DNA of 6,478 bases, from contig JAJQFK010000291.1 of NCBI GenBank assembly GCA_021201175.1, positions 1 to 6,478 of the forward strand. Direction: 5' to 3'. Below are positions 1 to 5,673 of the stretch, in pieces. The number at the start of each line of letters is the position of its first letter. The stretch's first letter is position 1. This DNA comes from Candidatus Gastranaerophilales bacterium. GTDB lineage: Bacteria > Cyanobacteriota > Vampirovibrionia > Gastranaerophilales > Gastranaerophilaceae. The notes under the pieces are model-generated. The model saw only the letters and a program-made list of their open reading frames with translations, was not told the origin of the DNA and ran no database searches. The position numbers and the translations under genes are program-made.

Positions 1-23
1 TAATAGAGAGGTTTATTATAATT

Positions 24-117
24 ATGAAGCAAAGAAAAGCATTTACGCTTGCGGGAATATGAAATTAAAACTTTATTATTGAAAATCTTTGTGTTAGTAT
101 TGTTCTGGCGATTATAA
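24..117 (+). pseudogene. broken type IV prepilin / pseudopilin start (remnant)
   Basis: The ATG at 24 opens a 12-codon reading frame, MKQRKAFTLAGI, ending in TGA at 60-62. Residues 2-10 match the leader and cleavage region of type IV prepilin-like proteins: basic residues, then a small residue followed by FTLA and normally Glu at mature position 5. Here Gly stands in place of that Glu. Skipping one G in the GGG at 53-55 restores FTLAE and continues with about 19 mostly hydrophobic codons to a TAA at 115-117. This suggests a one-base frameshift plus truncation. A purine-rich GAGAGG lies at 5-10, rather far upstream of the ATG. Intact pseudopilins usually exceed 100 residues, so no functional protein is expected. 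The match is short and could be chance; the FTLA context is what makes it credible. Confidence 0.45.
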
Positions 118-170
118 ATAAGATTTAGACAGCCCATTGAAAATTAGCAGCAAAAGAAGTAGTTAAATTT

Positions 171-2177
171 ATGTCGAAAGTTTCCATTAATATTCCTTGT
201 TTCAAACAAGCTAAATATGACGAGAAATTGAATTTTTTGGAAACATTATTTTCACTCAAAAATGTATATATTAATGGAGTAAAACGGAAAGTAATAAACA
301 TTTTTGGAGTAAAAATAAAATTATACAAAAATACAAACATAAAAAAAGCACGTTTCTATGTAAATAATATTGATAAAATAAGAACTAAAATAAAAGAAAA
401 TATCAAATCTCCATCTATAGAATTTGTTAGTTTTGATATTTTTGATACTTTGCTTGTTCGCCCCTGTATAAATCCAACTGATATTTTTGCTCTCATCGCT
501 GAAAAGGTTGATAAAAAATACAATATTGACTTTTTTAATATGAGAAAAAATGCGGAAAATGGTATTGTAAATGCAACTATATACGATATTTATAATGCAA
601 TAAAAGAACATTATAATATTTCGGAGGAATTAAAAAACATCTTATTAAAAGAAGAAATTGCAGCTGAAATGCAATTACTATATGTACGTGAAGATACAAA
701 AGAATTCTATGAATTAGCATTACAAGAAAATAAAAAAATTATTGCCATATCTGATATGTATTTATCATCTGATATACTGTTGAACATTTTAAAAGCAAAA
801 GGATTTTCTAAAATAGAAAAAGTTTTTGTTTCAAATGAATATCAAGCAAGAAAATCCAATGGAGAACTTTTTGATTGCGTAATAAATGAAATCAAAACAA
901 ATAAAATTTTTCATATCGGCGACAATATAATTTCTGACTATAAAATGCCCTTAGCCAAAGGAATTAAGGCGGGTTATTGTCCAAAAATAATTGATATTTT
1001 ATCAAGTTACAATGTTATTTTAGAAAATCTTCTTACAACGATTGAGTTTTCAGATAATGTTAATGCCGGTAAAAATGTTTTTATCGGGTTTGTATTGAAT
1101 AATTACTGGTTTAATTTAAGTGTTAATAATTCCAAACTATTTAATTCTTTAAAAGATTTTGCAAATTTATTTCTTGCGCCGTATTTATGCTACATATCTT
1201 TTTTACTTCAAAACAATACACTAATACAAAACACATATAAGAAGATATATTTTGTTTCAAGAGATGGGTTTTTACCAAATAAAATTTATAACATTTTAAA
1301 CAATGGTAAATTCATTCAAGGCGAATACATATATGGTTCAAGAGTAGCCTATTGGACAGGTTTATATTCTTCAATATACGATTTAATAAGGCAGCAGCAA
1401 TGTTATTTTTCCGGCAGTTATACACTCGGCGATTTTTTAAATGCTTATATTGCAGATGAAAAACTTAATGCGTATTTAAAAACAAAATATAGTGAAAATG
1501 ACTTAAAAATAACGGTAAAAGATAATCTGCCGAAATGTTTAATTCTTTTACAACAAGAAGATGAAAATTTTGCTAAATATTATACACAACAAAAAGCTTT
1601 GGCAGAAAAATATTATGAAGATTTATTTAAAGATGAATCCTCGCGTATTGTTGTTTTTGATGTCGGATATAGCGGCTCAATATCTTTAGGACTTTCAAAG
1701 TTAACACAAAAAAGCATAGATAAAATATATGTCCGCGAAACTCCCGCTAATATTTTCAGAGATAACAGGAATCAAACATATACATACATATTAAAAAATG
1801 GCATAGATTCAAATTTATATGCAAATTTAGATTTGTTGCTTGAAGAATGTTTTTCTCCACTTGAAGGTACATGCACAGGTTTTTCTAAAAATGGTAACAA
1901 TATTGTTCCATTATTAGACAAGATAACAATTCCATCTGAAATGAAATTTGCACATAAAGAAATCAATGATTGTTGTGAAAATTTTACAAAAAAATTAATT
2001 AATCTGTTTGGAGAATATATAGAATATTTAAATATAACAGATATAAATATTTTATTTGATTGTTTAAATAATAATCTAAGGAATAATCCGGACGAGAAAG
2101 ATATTTTTAAAGATATTGTATATAGCGACACAGCGACATTGCATACGCAAGTTTCTTTGAAGGAGAAAATAAAATGA
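171..2177 (+). CDS. HAD-superfamily hydrolase-like protein (COG5610 type) of a surface-glycan locus
   Basis: This encodes a 668-residue cytoplasmic-looking protein with no signal peptide or clear membrane segment. Residues 84-270 form a HAD domain. Motif I is SFDIFDTLLVRP (87-98) with probable nucleophile Asp89. Motif II is the Ser194 of IAISDMY. The motif III lysine is probably Lys228, and motif IV is HIGDNIISD (248-256) with Asp251 and Asp256. The C-terminal half (about 280-668) carries SRDG (363-366), GSR (389-391), DVGYSGS (497-503) and LLEECFSPLEG (556-566). These resemble the conserved C-terminal half of COG5610 proteins, which are often encoded among capsule or LPS glycosyltransferases; the chemistry of that half is not known to me. 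Residues 22-50 form a short module ending IFGVKIK that recurs inside the next large gene. The +2 position of motif I is Phe91 rather than Asp, so phosphatase activity should not be assumed. The start is uncertain: ATG 171 has only a weak upstream AGAAG, and residues 1-16 look grafted from a GT2 gene. A TTG at 228 would begin just before the module. The stop overlaps the next ATG (ATGA). Confidence 0.82.
   Translation: MSKVSINIPCFKQAKYDEKLNFLETLFSLKNVYINGVKRKVINIFGVKIKLYKNTNIKKARFYVNNIDKIRTKIKENIKSPSIEFVSFDIFDTLLVRPCINPTDIFALIAEKVDKKYNIDFFNMRKNAENGIVNATIYDIYNAIKEHYNISEELKNILLKEEIAAEMQLLYVREDTKEFYELALQENKKIIAISDMYLSSDILLNILKAKGFSKIEKVFVSNEYQARKSNGELFDCVINEIKTNKIFHIGDNIISDYKMPLAKGIKAGYCPKIIDILSSYNVILENLLTTIEFSDNVNAGKNVFIGFVLNNYWFNLSVNNSKLFNSLKDFANLFLAPYLCYISFLLQNNTLIQNTYKKIYFVSRDGFLPNKIYNILNNGKFIQGEYIYGSRVAYWTGLYSSIYDLIRQQQCYFSGSYTLGDFLNAYIADEKLNAYLKTKYSENDLKITVKDNLPKCLILLQQEDENFAKYYTQQKALAEKYYEDLFKDESSRIVVFDVGYSGSISLGLSKLTQKSIDKIYVRETPANIFRDNRNQTYTYILKNGIDSNLYANLDLLLEECFSPLEGTCTGFSKNGNNIVPLLDKITIPSEMKFAHKEINDCCENFTKKLINLFGEYIEYLNITDINILFDCLNNNLRNNPDEKDIFKDIVYSDTATLHTQVSLKEKIK
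174..218 (+). other. GT2-like N-terminal relic fused to the HAD gene
   Basis: Codons 2-16 read SKVSINIPCFKQAKY. This closely follows the usual first strand of family 2 glycosyltransferases, of the form SKVSIIIPCFNQAKY. The resemblance stops abruptly at residue 17. Instead of the rest of a Rossmann-like GT2 domain, the sequence passes into the FLETLFSLKN module and then the HAD domain. What is seen is a sharp change of family resemblance within one open frame. The inference is that a deletion or recombination joined the start of a lost glycosyltransferase to the HAD gene near nucleotides 219-233. In-frame codons upstream of the ATG extend only to a TGA at 138-140. Confidence 0.5.
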
Positions 2178-2260
2178 TACAGAATAACAGTTCTTCAATA
2201 ACTATAGGAATAGTAATTTCTATAAGTATTCATATACCGCCGGAAGAAGGCGCAAAATAG
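2174..2260 (+). pseudogene. 28-codon ORF with strong RBS, probable stump of a deleted gene
   Basis: The ATG at 2174 overlaps the stop of the HAD gene as ATGA and is preceded by AAGGAG (2160-2165) at an ideal 8-nt spacing. Translation should therefore start here, coupled to the upstream gene. The product is only 28 residues: polar at first (MIQNNSSS), then an isoleucine-rich stretch (ITIGIVISISIHI), then PPEEGAK and a TAG. I recognise no family. The hydrophobic strand near the N-terminus would suit the first beta strand of a glycosyltransferase, but this is weak. No longer frame continues through 2261-2310. The best reading is the surviving start of an operon gene removed by deletion. A genuine small peptide is possible. 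Coding for translation initiation looks real; function is unknown. Confidence 0.4.
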
Positions 2261-2310
2261 TTTGTCGATAGGTATAGAGAATTTTATTAAGTGTAAACCG
2301 GAGGAGATAT

Positions 2311-4107
2311 ATGTCAGAAATAAAAAGAATAACTTTTATAACAAGTACGGATGAACAAATAGGTTCAACAAGATTAAGAGTTTATAAAATTGCAAATGAA
2401 CTAAAAAGAAGGGGCTTTGATGTAAGTATTAACGAAAATGCAAAAAAAGCTGATGTTATTATTTTTCAAAAGAGTGATTTGAATTTCTTGAAAAAGAAAT
2501 TTTACAAATATTTATTAACAACAAGAGCTTTCATTGTTTATGATTTTGATGACTTATATTTGGGCGACTATCGTGATTTCGTTAAATTTTCAGATTGTTC
2601 AATTGCAGGTTCGCAATATTTGAAAGATTATTTTTTGAAATACAATAAAAATATTTTTGTTTTAGATGACATTATTGATGTTGTAGATATTGATATTCCG
2701 CTCAAAAAAAGTTTTAATTTAAATAATCCTAAACTCGTTTGGTATGGGAATACCACTAATTTGTTTATATTTGAAAAACAAAATATAGAAAATGTAACAA
2801 AAATTACCCGCGGCGGAGATATAGAATGGGCGTTAGATACGATAGATGAAAATTTGCAAAAGTTTGATTTGGTTTTAATTCCGCAAGATAAAACCGAAGC
2901 CGGATTATCTAAAGGTAATTGCAGAATGTTAAAGGCATTATATTTGGGTATACCGGCATTAGTCAGCGATTTACCGGCATATTTAGAATTGGCGGAACTT
3001 GTTAATTATCCAAAAGAATTTATTGTAAAAGACGGCGAAAATTGGAATGAAAGAATAGAAAAAATCAAATCAGGCGAAATAAAATTTGACTTTGATTTTG
3101 AAAAATGCCGCAAAACAATACTTGAAAATTATAGTCAGGAAGCTGTAACAAATCACTGGTTAGATATCATTTCTAATGCCAAGAAAAAAAATAATCCGAT
3201 TTGGAGTCATACAAAAATATTATGTAAATTGTTTTTTGAAAAAACAACGAAAACGATTTTTTCTATTCGCAGTAATGAAGAAAAAACTCATAAAAGAATT
3301 GTTTTGTTTGGAATGAAAATTAAAACAAAATTTATTAATGATATAAATGCTTTTATTTACAATATTTATAAAAACTTTAGAAAAACTAATAAAGTTTGTT
3401 ATTCTTGTATAACAGGCGGATACGATAATGTTTCCGAACATCCGTATATAAATTATTCCTGGGATTATATTTTATTTACTGATAATGAAAAATTAATAAA
3501 AAAAGGCAAATGTAAACATTGGACAGTAAAACCTCTTGAATACAAAGAATCAACCAATGTAAAAAATAATCGCTGGCATAAAACTCATCCTCATTTATTG
3601 CTTCAAAAATACGATTATAGCCTATATATTGACGGAAATATTAGTATTCGCAATAAAACTATTTTTAACAAATTAAAAAACTTGATTAAAGATAATGTAC
3701 TAATTTCTATTCCTCAACATCCGGAAAGAGATTGCATATATGACGAAGCTATAGCATGTAAAGGGTTTTTGCATTTGGATTTCCCTGAAATCATTGATGC
3801 TCAAATGGAAATATACAAAAAAGACAATTATCCTAAAAATAATGGTCTATTTGAGAACGGAATTATTTTCCGGCAGCATAATAACCAAAAAGTAATAGAT
3901 ACAATGGAAACCTGGTGGAATTTAATTTTGAATTATTCAAAAAGGGATCAATTATCTTTTGCATATTCGGCTTGGAAAAATAATTTAGAAGTAATTCCTC
4001 TATACACAAGAGAACATTCTCACAGAAAAGATAAAGGATTATATATCTACTGTTCCAATACTCATAACCACGATTTTGTAATTGGGAAAAAATATGAAAA
4101 TATTTGA
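2311..4107 (+). CDS. two-domain glycosyltransferase: GT-B (GT4-like) domain fused to DUF616 domain
   Basis: This is a 598-residue protein preceded by a strong GGAGGAG (2300-2306) just upstream of the ATG. Residues 6-290 look like a GT-B glycosyltransferase. The N-terminal part has GSTRLRVYKIANELKRRGF (18-36), followed by YDFDDLYLGD (77-86). The nucleotide-sugar half has LVWYGN (142-147) and a donor-site region running from DLVLIPQDKTEAGLSKGN (186-203) to GIPALVSDLPAYLEL (213-227). The second Glu of a classical EX7E motif is absent. Residues 310-340 form a linker with TIFSIR and RIVLFGMKIK. Residues 361-590 match DUF616 (TOD1/MUCI70-like, GT-A related): ITGGYDN (367-373), FTD (389-391), NNRWHKTHPH (419-428), LYIDGN (438-443) with Asp441 a likely metal or donor ligand, and RDQLSF (545-550). 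The protein probably adds two sugars, or has one active and one accessory domain, in cytoplasmic assembly of a surface glycan. Donor and acceptor cannot be read from sequence. The gene ends 17 bp from the convergent hipA-like gene, with no terminator between. Confidence 0.85.
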   Translation: MSEIKRITFITSTDEQIGSTRLRVYKIANELKRRGFDVSINENAKKADVIIFQKSDLNFLKKKFYKYLLTTRAFIVYDFDDLYLGDYRDFVKFSDCSIAGSQYLKDYFLKYNKNIFVLDDIIDVVDIDIPLKKSFNLNNPKLVWYGNTTNLFIFEKQNIENVTKITRGGDIEWALDTIDENLQKFDLVLIPQDKTEAGLSKGNCRMLKALYLGIPALVSDLPAYLELAELVNYPKEFIVKDGENWNERIEKIKSGEIKFDFDFEKCRKTILENYSQEAVTNHWLDIISNAKKKNNPIWSHTKILCKLFFEKTTKTIFSIRSNEEKTHKRIVLFGMKIKTKFINDINAFIYNIYKNFRKTNKVCYSCITGGYDNVSEHPYINYSWDYILFTDNEKLIKKGKCKHWTVKPLEYKESTNVKNNRWHKTHPHLLLQKYDYSLYIDGNISIRNKTIFNKLKNLIKDNVLISIPQHPERDCIYDEAIACKGFLHLDFPEIIDAQMEIYKKDNYPKNNGLFENGIIFRQHNNQKVIDTMETWWNLILNYSKRDQLSFAYSAWKNNLEVIPLYTREHSHRKDKGLYIYCSNTHNHDFVIGKKYENI

Positions 4108-4124
4108 CGGAAGATGATTGGAGT

Positions 4125-5231
4125 TTAAACAAGTAATTTAGAACATTTATCCCGAATATCTAATGCAATATCTTTTGCGAATTTTTCTTTGAGTCCTATA
4201 TTTTTTGCAACAACTAAAATTTCAGCCAAAGTCGGATTTTTACCTTCGCCATTGATTGTTGTTGCGTGTTCGCCATTAAACGAAAAGCTGTAAGTCAAAT
4301 CATACGCAGGAGAAAGGTGCCATTCTTTTTTTATATCATCGAAAAGAAAAGAAAAATTTTTTGAATGATCATCCCGATTGTGTGCAAATACATTAAAGCA
4401 CATTAACCTGAATAATTGTTCAATATCCTTATAATTTCTTGTTAATTCAAGTGTGAGTTTCATTAATGTATTATAGTCAAGGTTAGGAAGCCTATGGCTG
4501 GTTTCTAATAATCCGCTTACTGATATCATGTGTATTTTTTTACCGTTTTTACGGTCAAATCTTTTTATACCAAAATATCCCGAACAAATTTTAGATGGGA
4601 AAAGTCTTGTTTCTGTCATATTTATTCCGCAATCTCCGGCACAAAGCGAATATTGATATTCTTTTTCTCCGATATTTTTAGAATCAGATGAAGATGGGAA
4701 TTTAATAATCCAGTCCTCATTATCGACAGATGTTAAAATTTTTGGTCTTGCGCCGCCTGAAGAACCACCCAATTGAAAAAGTTCATCGAGATTATCCGAA
4801 TTTTGTGATTCTAATATTTTAGAGCATTCCTGAGCAAGTATATCGTAATCACTAATATTATTTTCTGATTTGAATTTATGCTCGGGTTTATAAGTCAAAG
4901 CCCCCATACCAATTTCCTGAACAACTGCAAGCCGGTTAAAATTGTCAATTTCAAGCGGGTTGATTTTATTTTTTAAAAACAATCTATCTACAAGAAGTCG
5001 TCCCCATCCATCCGGTAAGCTATCATTGAAAACTCCAAATAAGCCGCCAAACGGATTGTATTTTGGAATAAAAACTTTTTTAATAAGCGGTAAACTAAAA
5101 GGAGAAATACTAAATCCATTGTTCAACCAGTCTGAATTGTATTCAAAAGCAACGACTGTTTCCGGAGTTTTGGCAAGAGTTCCAACTAAAATATCATTAT
5201 AAAAGACTTTCAAATATTTATAGTTGTTCAT
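4125..5231 (-). CDS. hipA: HipA-like serine/threonine kinase toxin
   Basis: This is a 368-residue member of the HipA family, shorter than E. coli HipA (440) but with both parts present. Residues 5-112 are the N-terminal subdomain (HipA_N / couple_hipA), with GTLAKT (17-22), SLPDGWGR (71-78) and IGMGAL (107-112). The kinase part has the Gly-rich loop GGSSGGARPK (155-164), a probable ATP-binding Lys177 in WIIKFP, the catalytic NRDDHSKN (285-292, Asp288 and Asn292) and the metal-binding SPAYDL (307-312, Asp311). All key residues appear intact, so an active kinase is expected. Relatives phosphorylate aminoacyl-tRNA synthetases such as GltX and so halt translation; the target here is unknown. It is translated from an ATG overlapping the end of the antitoxin gene by 14 nt, with a good GATGAGG (5238-5244) six bases upstream. 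It lies on the opposite strand to the glycan genes, which suggests insertion as a cassette. Because the N-terminal subdomain is fused, it is not a split HipS/HipT arrangement. Confidence 0.9.
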   Translation of the reverse strand: MNNYKYLKVFYNDILVGTLAKTPETVVAFEYNSDWLNNGFSISPFSLPLIKKVFIPKYNPFGGLFGVFNDSLPDGWGRLLVDRLFLKNKINPLEIDNFNRLAVVQEIGMGALTYKPEHKFKSENNISDYDILAQECSKILESQNSDNLDELFQLGGSSGGARPKILTSVDNEDWIIKFPSSSDSKNIGEKEYQYSLCAGDCGINMTETRLFPSKICSGYFGIKRFDRKNGKKIHMISVSGLLETSHRLPNLDYNTLMKLTLELTRNYKDIEQLFRLMCFNVFAHNRDDHSKNFSFLFDDIKKEWHLSPAYDLTYSFSFNGEHATTINGEGKNPTLAEILVVAKNIGLKEKFAKDIALDIRDKCSKLLV

Positions 5232-5502
5232 TTATAACCTCATCAATAGAATTGTAATTTTTTTGTGTAAACAAATTTTCCAAATCATGTTCCAAATTAA
5301 GGGCGATTATGATTTTTAAAAATGAATTTAATGAAATTTCATATTTTGATTCAAACCTTTTGATAGAACCAAGACTGACACCTGATTTTGAAGCAAGTTG
5401 AGTTTGAGAAATTTTAAGCTTTTTTCGATGCTGTTTAATTTTTTCAACCAATTCTTTTGCAAGTTCATTAGGAGTTTTAGGATTAAATAAAAAATTATTC
5501 AT
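5218..5502 (-). CDS. hipB: HipB-like Xre-family antitoxin / autorepressor
   Basis: This 94-residue protein is close to the 88 residues of E. coli HipB. A Cro/C1-type helix-turn-helix spans about 20-72; its recognition unit is within ISQTQLASKSGVSLGSIKRF (31-50), followed by the usual SLNSFLKIIIALNL helix region (57-70). The role known for the family is to bind the HipA partner and repress its own promoter as a dimer. It is the first gene of a two-gene operon and overlaps the toxin gene by 14 nt (ATGAACAACTATAA), which favours coupled translation. The ATG at 5502 is the only Met in the protein and is followed by a plausible N-terminal tail. No Shine-Dalgarno precedes it: the 18 bases upstream are all AT-rich operator-like sequence. 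The mRNA may be leaderless or weakly initiated. The tandem repeats just upstream are likely its operators. Confidence 0.85.
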   Translation of the reverse strand: MNNFLFNPKTPNELAKELVEKIKQHRKKLKISQTQLASKSGVSLGSIKRFESKYEISLNSFLKIIIALNLEHDLENLFTQKNYNSIDEVINEQL

Positions 5503-5503
5503 A

Positions 5504-5520
5504 GATAATATATTATACTA
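5504..5520. promoter_or_regulatory. proximal operator-like repeat of hipBA (copy 1)
   Basis: GATAATATATTATACTA lies one base from the hipB start codon. Its core ATAATATATTAT (5505-5516) is a perfect 12-bp palindrome. The same 17 bases recur exactly at 5545-5561, so the two copies are 41 bp apart start to start, roughly four helical turns. On the minus strand each copy contains a consensus -10 element, TATAAT (5512-5517 here). A HipB-like dimer bound here would cover the promoter and start codon. A -10 this close to the ATG would give a nearly leaderless transcript. Operator function is inferred from identity, symmetry and position. Confidence 0.55.
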
Positions 5521-5544
5521 ATTTTATAAAAAAAACAATATTTG

Positions 5545-5561
5545 GATAATATATTATACTA
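5545..5561. promoter_or_regulatory. distal operator-like repeat of hipBA (copy 2) with a -10 element
   Basis: This is an exact 17-bp copy of the repeat at 5504-5520, with the palindromic core at 5546-5557. On the minus strand it holds TATAAT (5553-5558), a candidate -10 for hipBA giving a leader of about 40 nt that runs through copy 1. No good -35 is visible; a TTTACT at 5574-5579 (minus strand) is 15 bp away. Two matching sites on one face of the helix fit cooperative binding by HipB or the HipBA complex, as known for E. coli hipBA, although this sequence differs from the E. coli TATCC-N8-GGATA operator. Confidence 0.55.
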
Positions 5562-5562
5562 T

Positions 5563-5624
5563 ATTTACATTGCAGTAAATTTTACTCATAAATTAAGTGT
5601 TAAATATATTATTTTTACCGTAAA
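5563..5624. repeat. cluster of TTTAC/GTAAA inverted motifs between divergent genes
   Basis: Bases 5563-5580 form ATTTAC, a six-base loop, then GTAAAT. Bases 5575-5585 are GTAAATTTTAC and 5614-5624 are TTTACCGTAAA, both symmetrical about a central base. Another TTTAC follows at 5636-5640. The grouping within the divergent intergenic region could mark a second regulator site or simply reflect AT-rich sequence. Confidence 0.25.
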
Positions 5625-5629
5625 TATTG

Positions 5630-5635
5630 TATAAT
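5630..5635 (+). promoter_or_regulatory. candidate -10 box for the downstream glycosyltransferase gene
   Basis: A perfect TATAAT on the plus strand sits 38 bp before the ATG of the gene at 5674, in the right direction for that gene. No convincing -35 hexamer is found at 16-18 bp spacing. If used, the transcript would start near 5642 and carry a leader of about 30 nt ending in the G-rich ribosome-binding site. It lies about 70 bp from the distal hipBA operator. Confidence 0.35.
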
Positions 5636-5663
5636 TTTACCAATAGGTATTCCGGGAAAACTT

Positions 5664-5669
5664 GGGGGG
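5664..5669 (+). promoter_or_regulatory. six-G ribosome-binding site of the phase-variable gene
   Basis: GGGGGG followed by ATAA and then ATG is the only Shine-Dalgarno-like element for the gene at 5674. It can pair with the CCUCC anti-SD only imperfectly, including a G-U pair. As a short homopolymer, its length could alter the strength and spacing of initiation. An in-frame TAA at 5671-5673 rules out an upstream start. Confidence 0.5.
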
Positions 5670-5673
5670 ATAA

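Noticed and set aside
72..118. Possible promoter for the HAD gene (TATAAA at 113-118)
   Set aside because: No acceptable -35 at 16-18 bp spacing; in such AT-rich DNA a lone -10-like hexamer is not evidence.
1772..2131. Minus-strand 119-codon open frame inside the HAD gene
   Set aside because: It is a shadow of the C-terminal part of the HAD protein, with no independent support.
2238..2252. CGCC...GGCG stem between the HAD gene and the next gene, possible terminator
   Set aside because: The stem is only four base pairs and no T tract follows; the genes look co-transcribed.
4114..4128. ATGATTGGAGTT then TAA after the GT-B/DUF616 gene, as a possible start of a lost gene
   Set aside because: Only four codons, and the GGAAG before it is too close to the ATG to act as an SD.
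4942..5202. Plus-strand 86-codon open frame inside the hipA-like gene
   Set aside because: It is antisense to a well-supported kinase gene, has no SD and no recognisable family.
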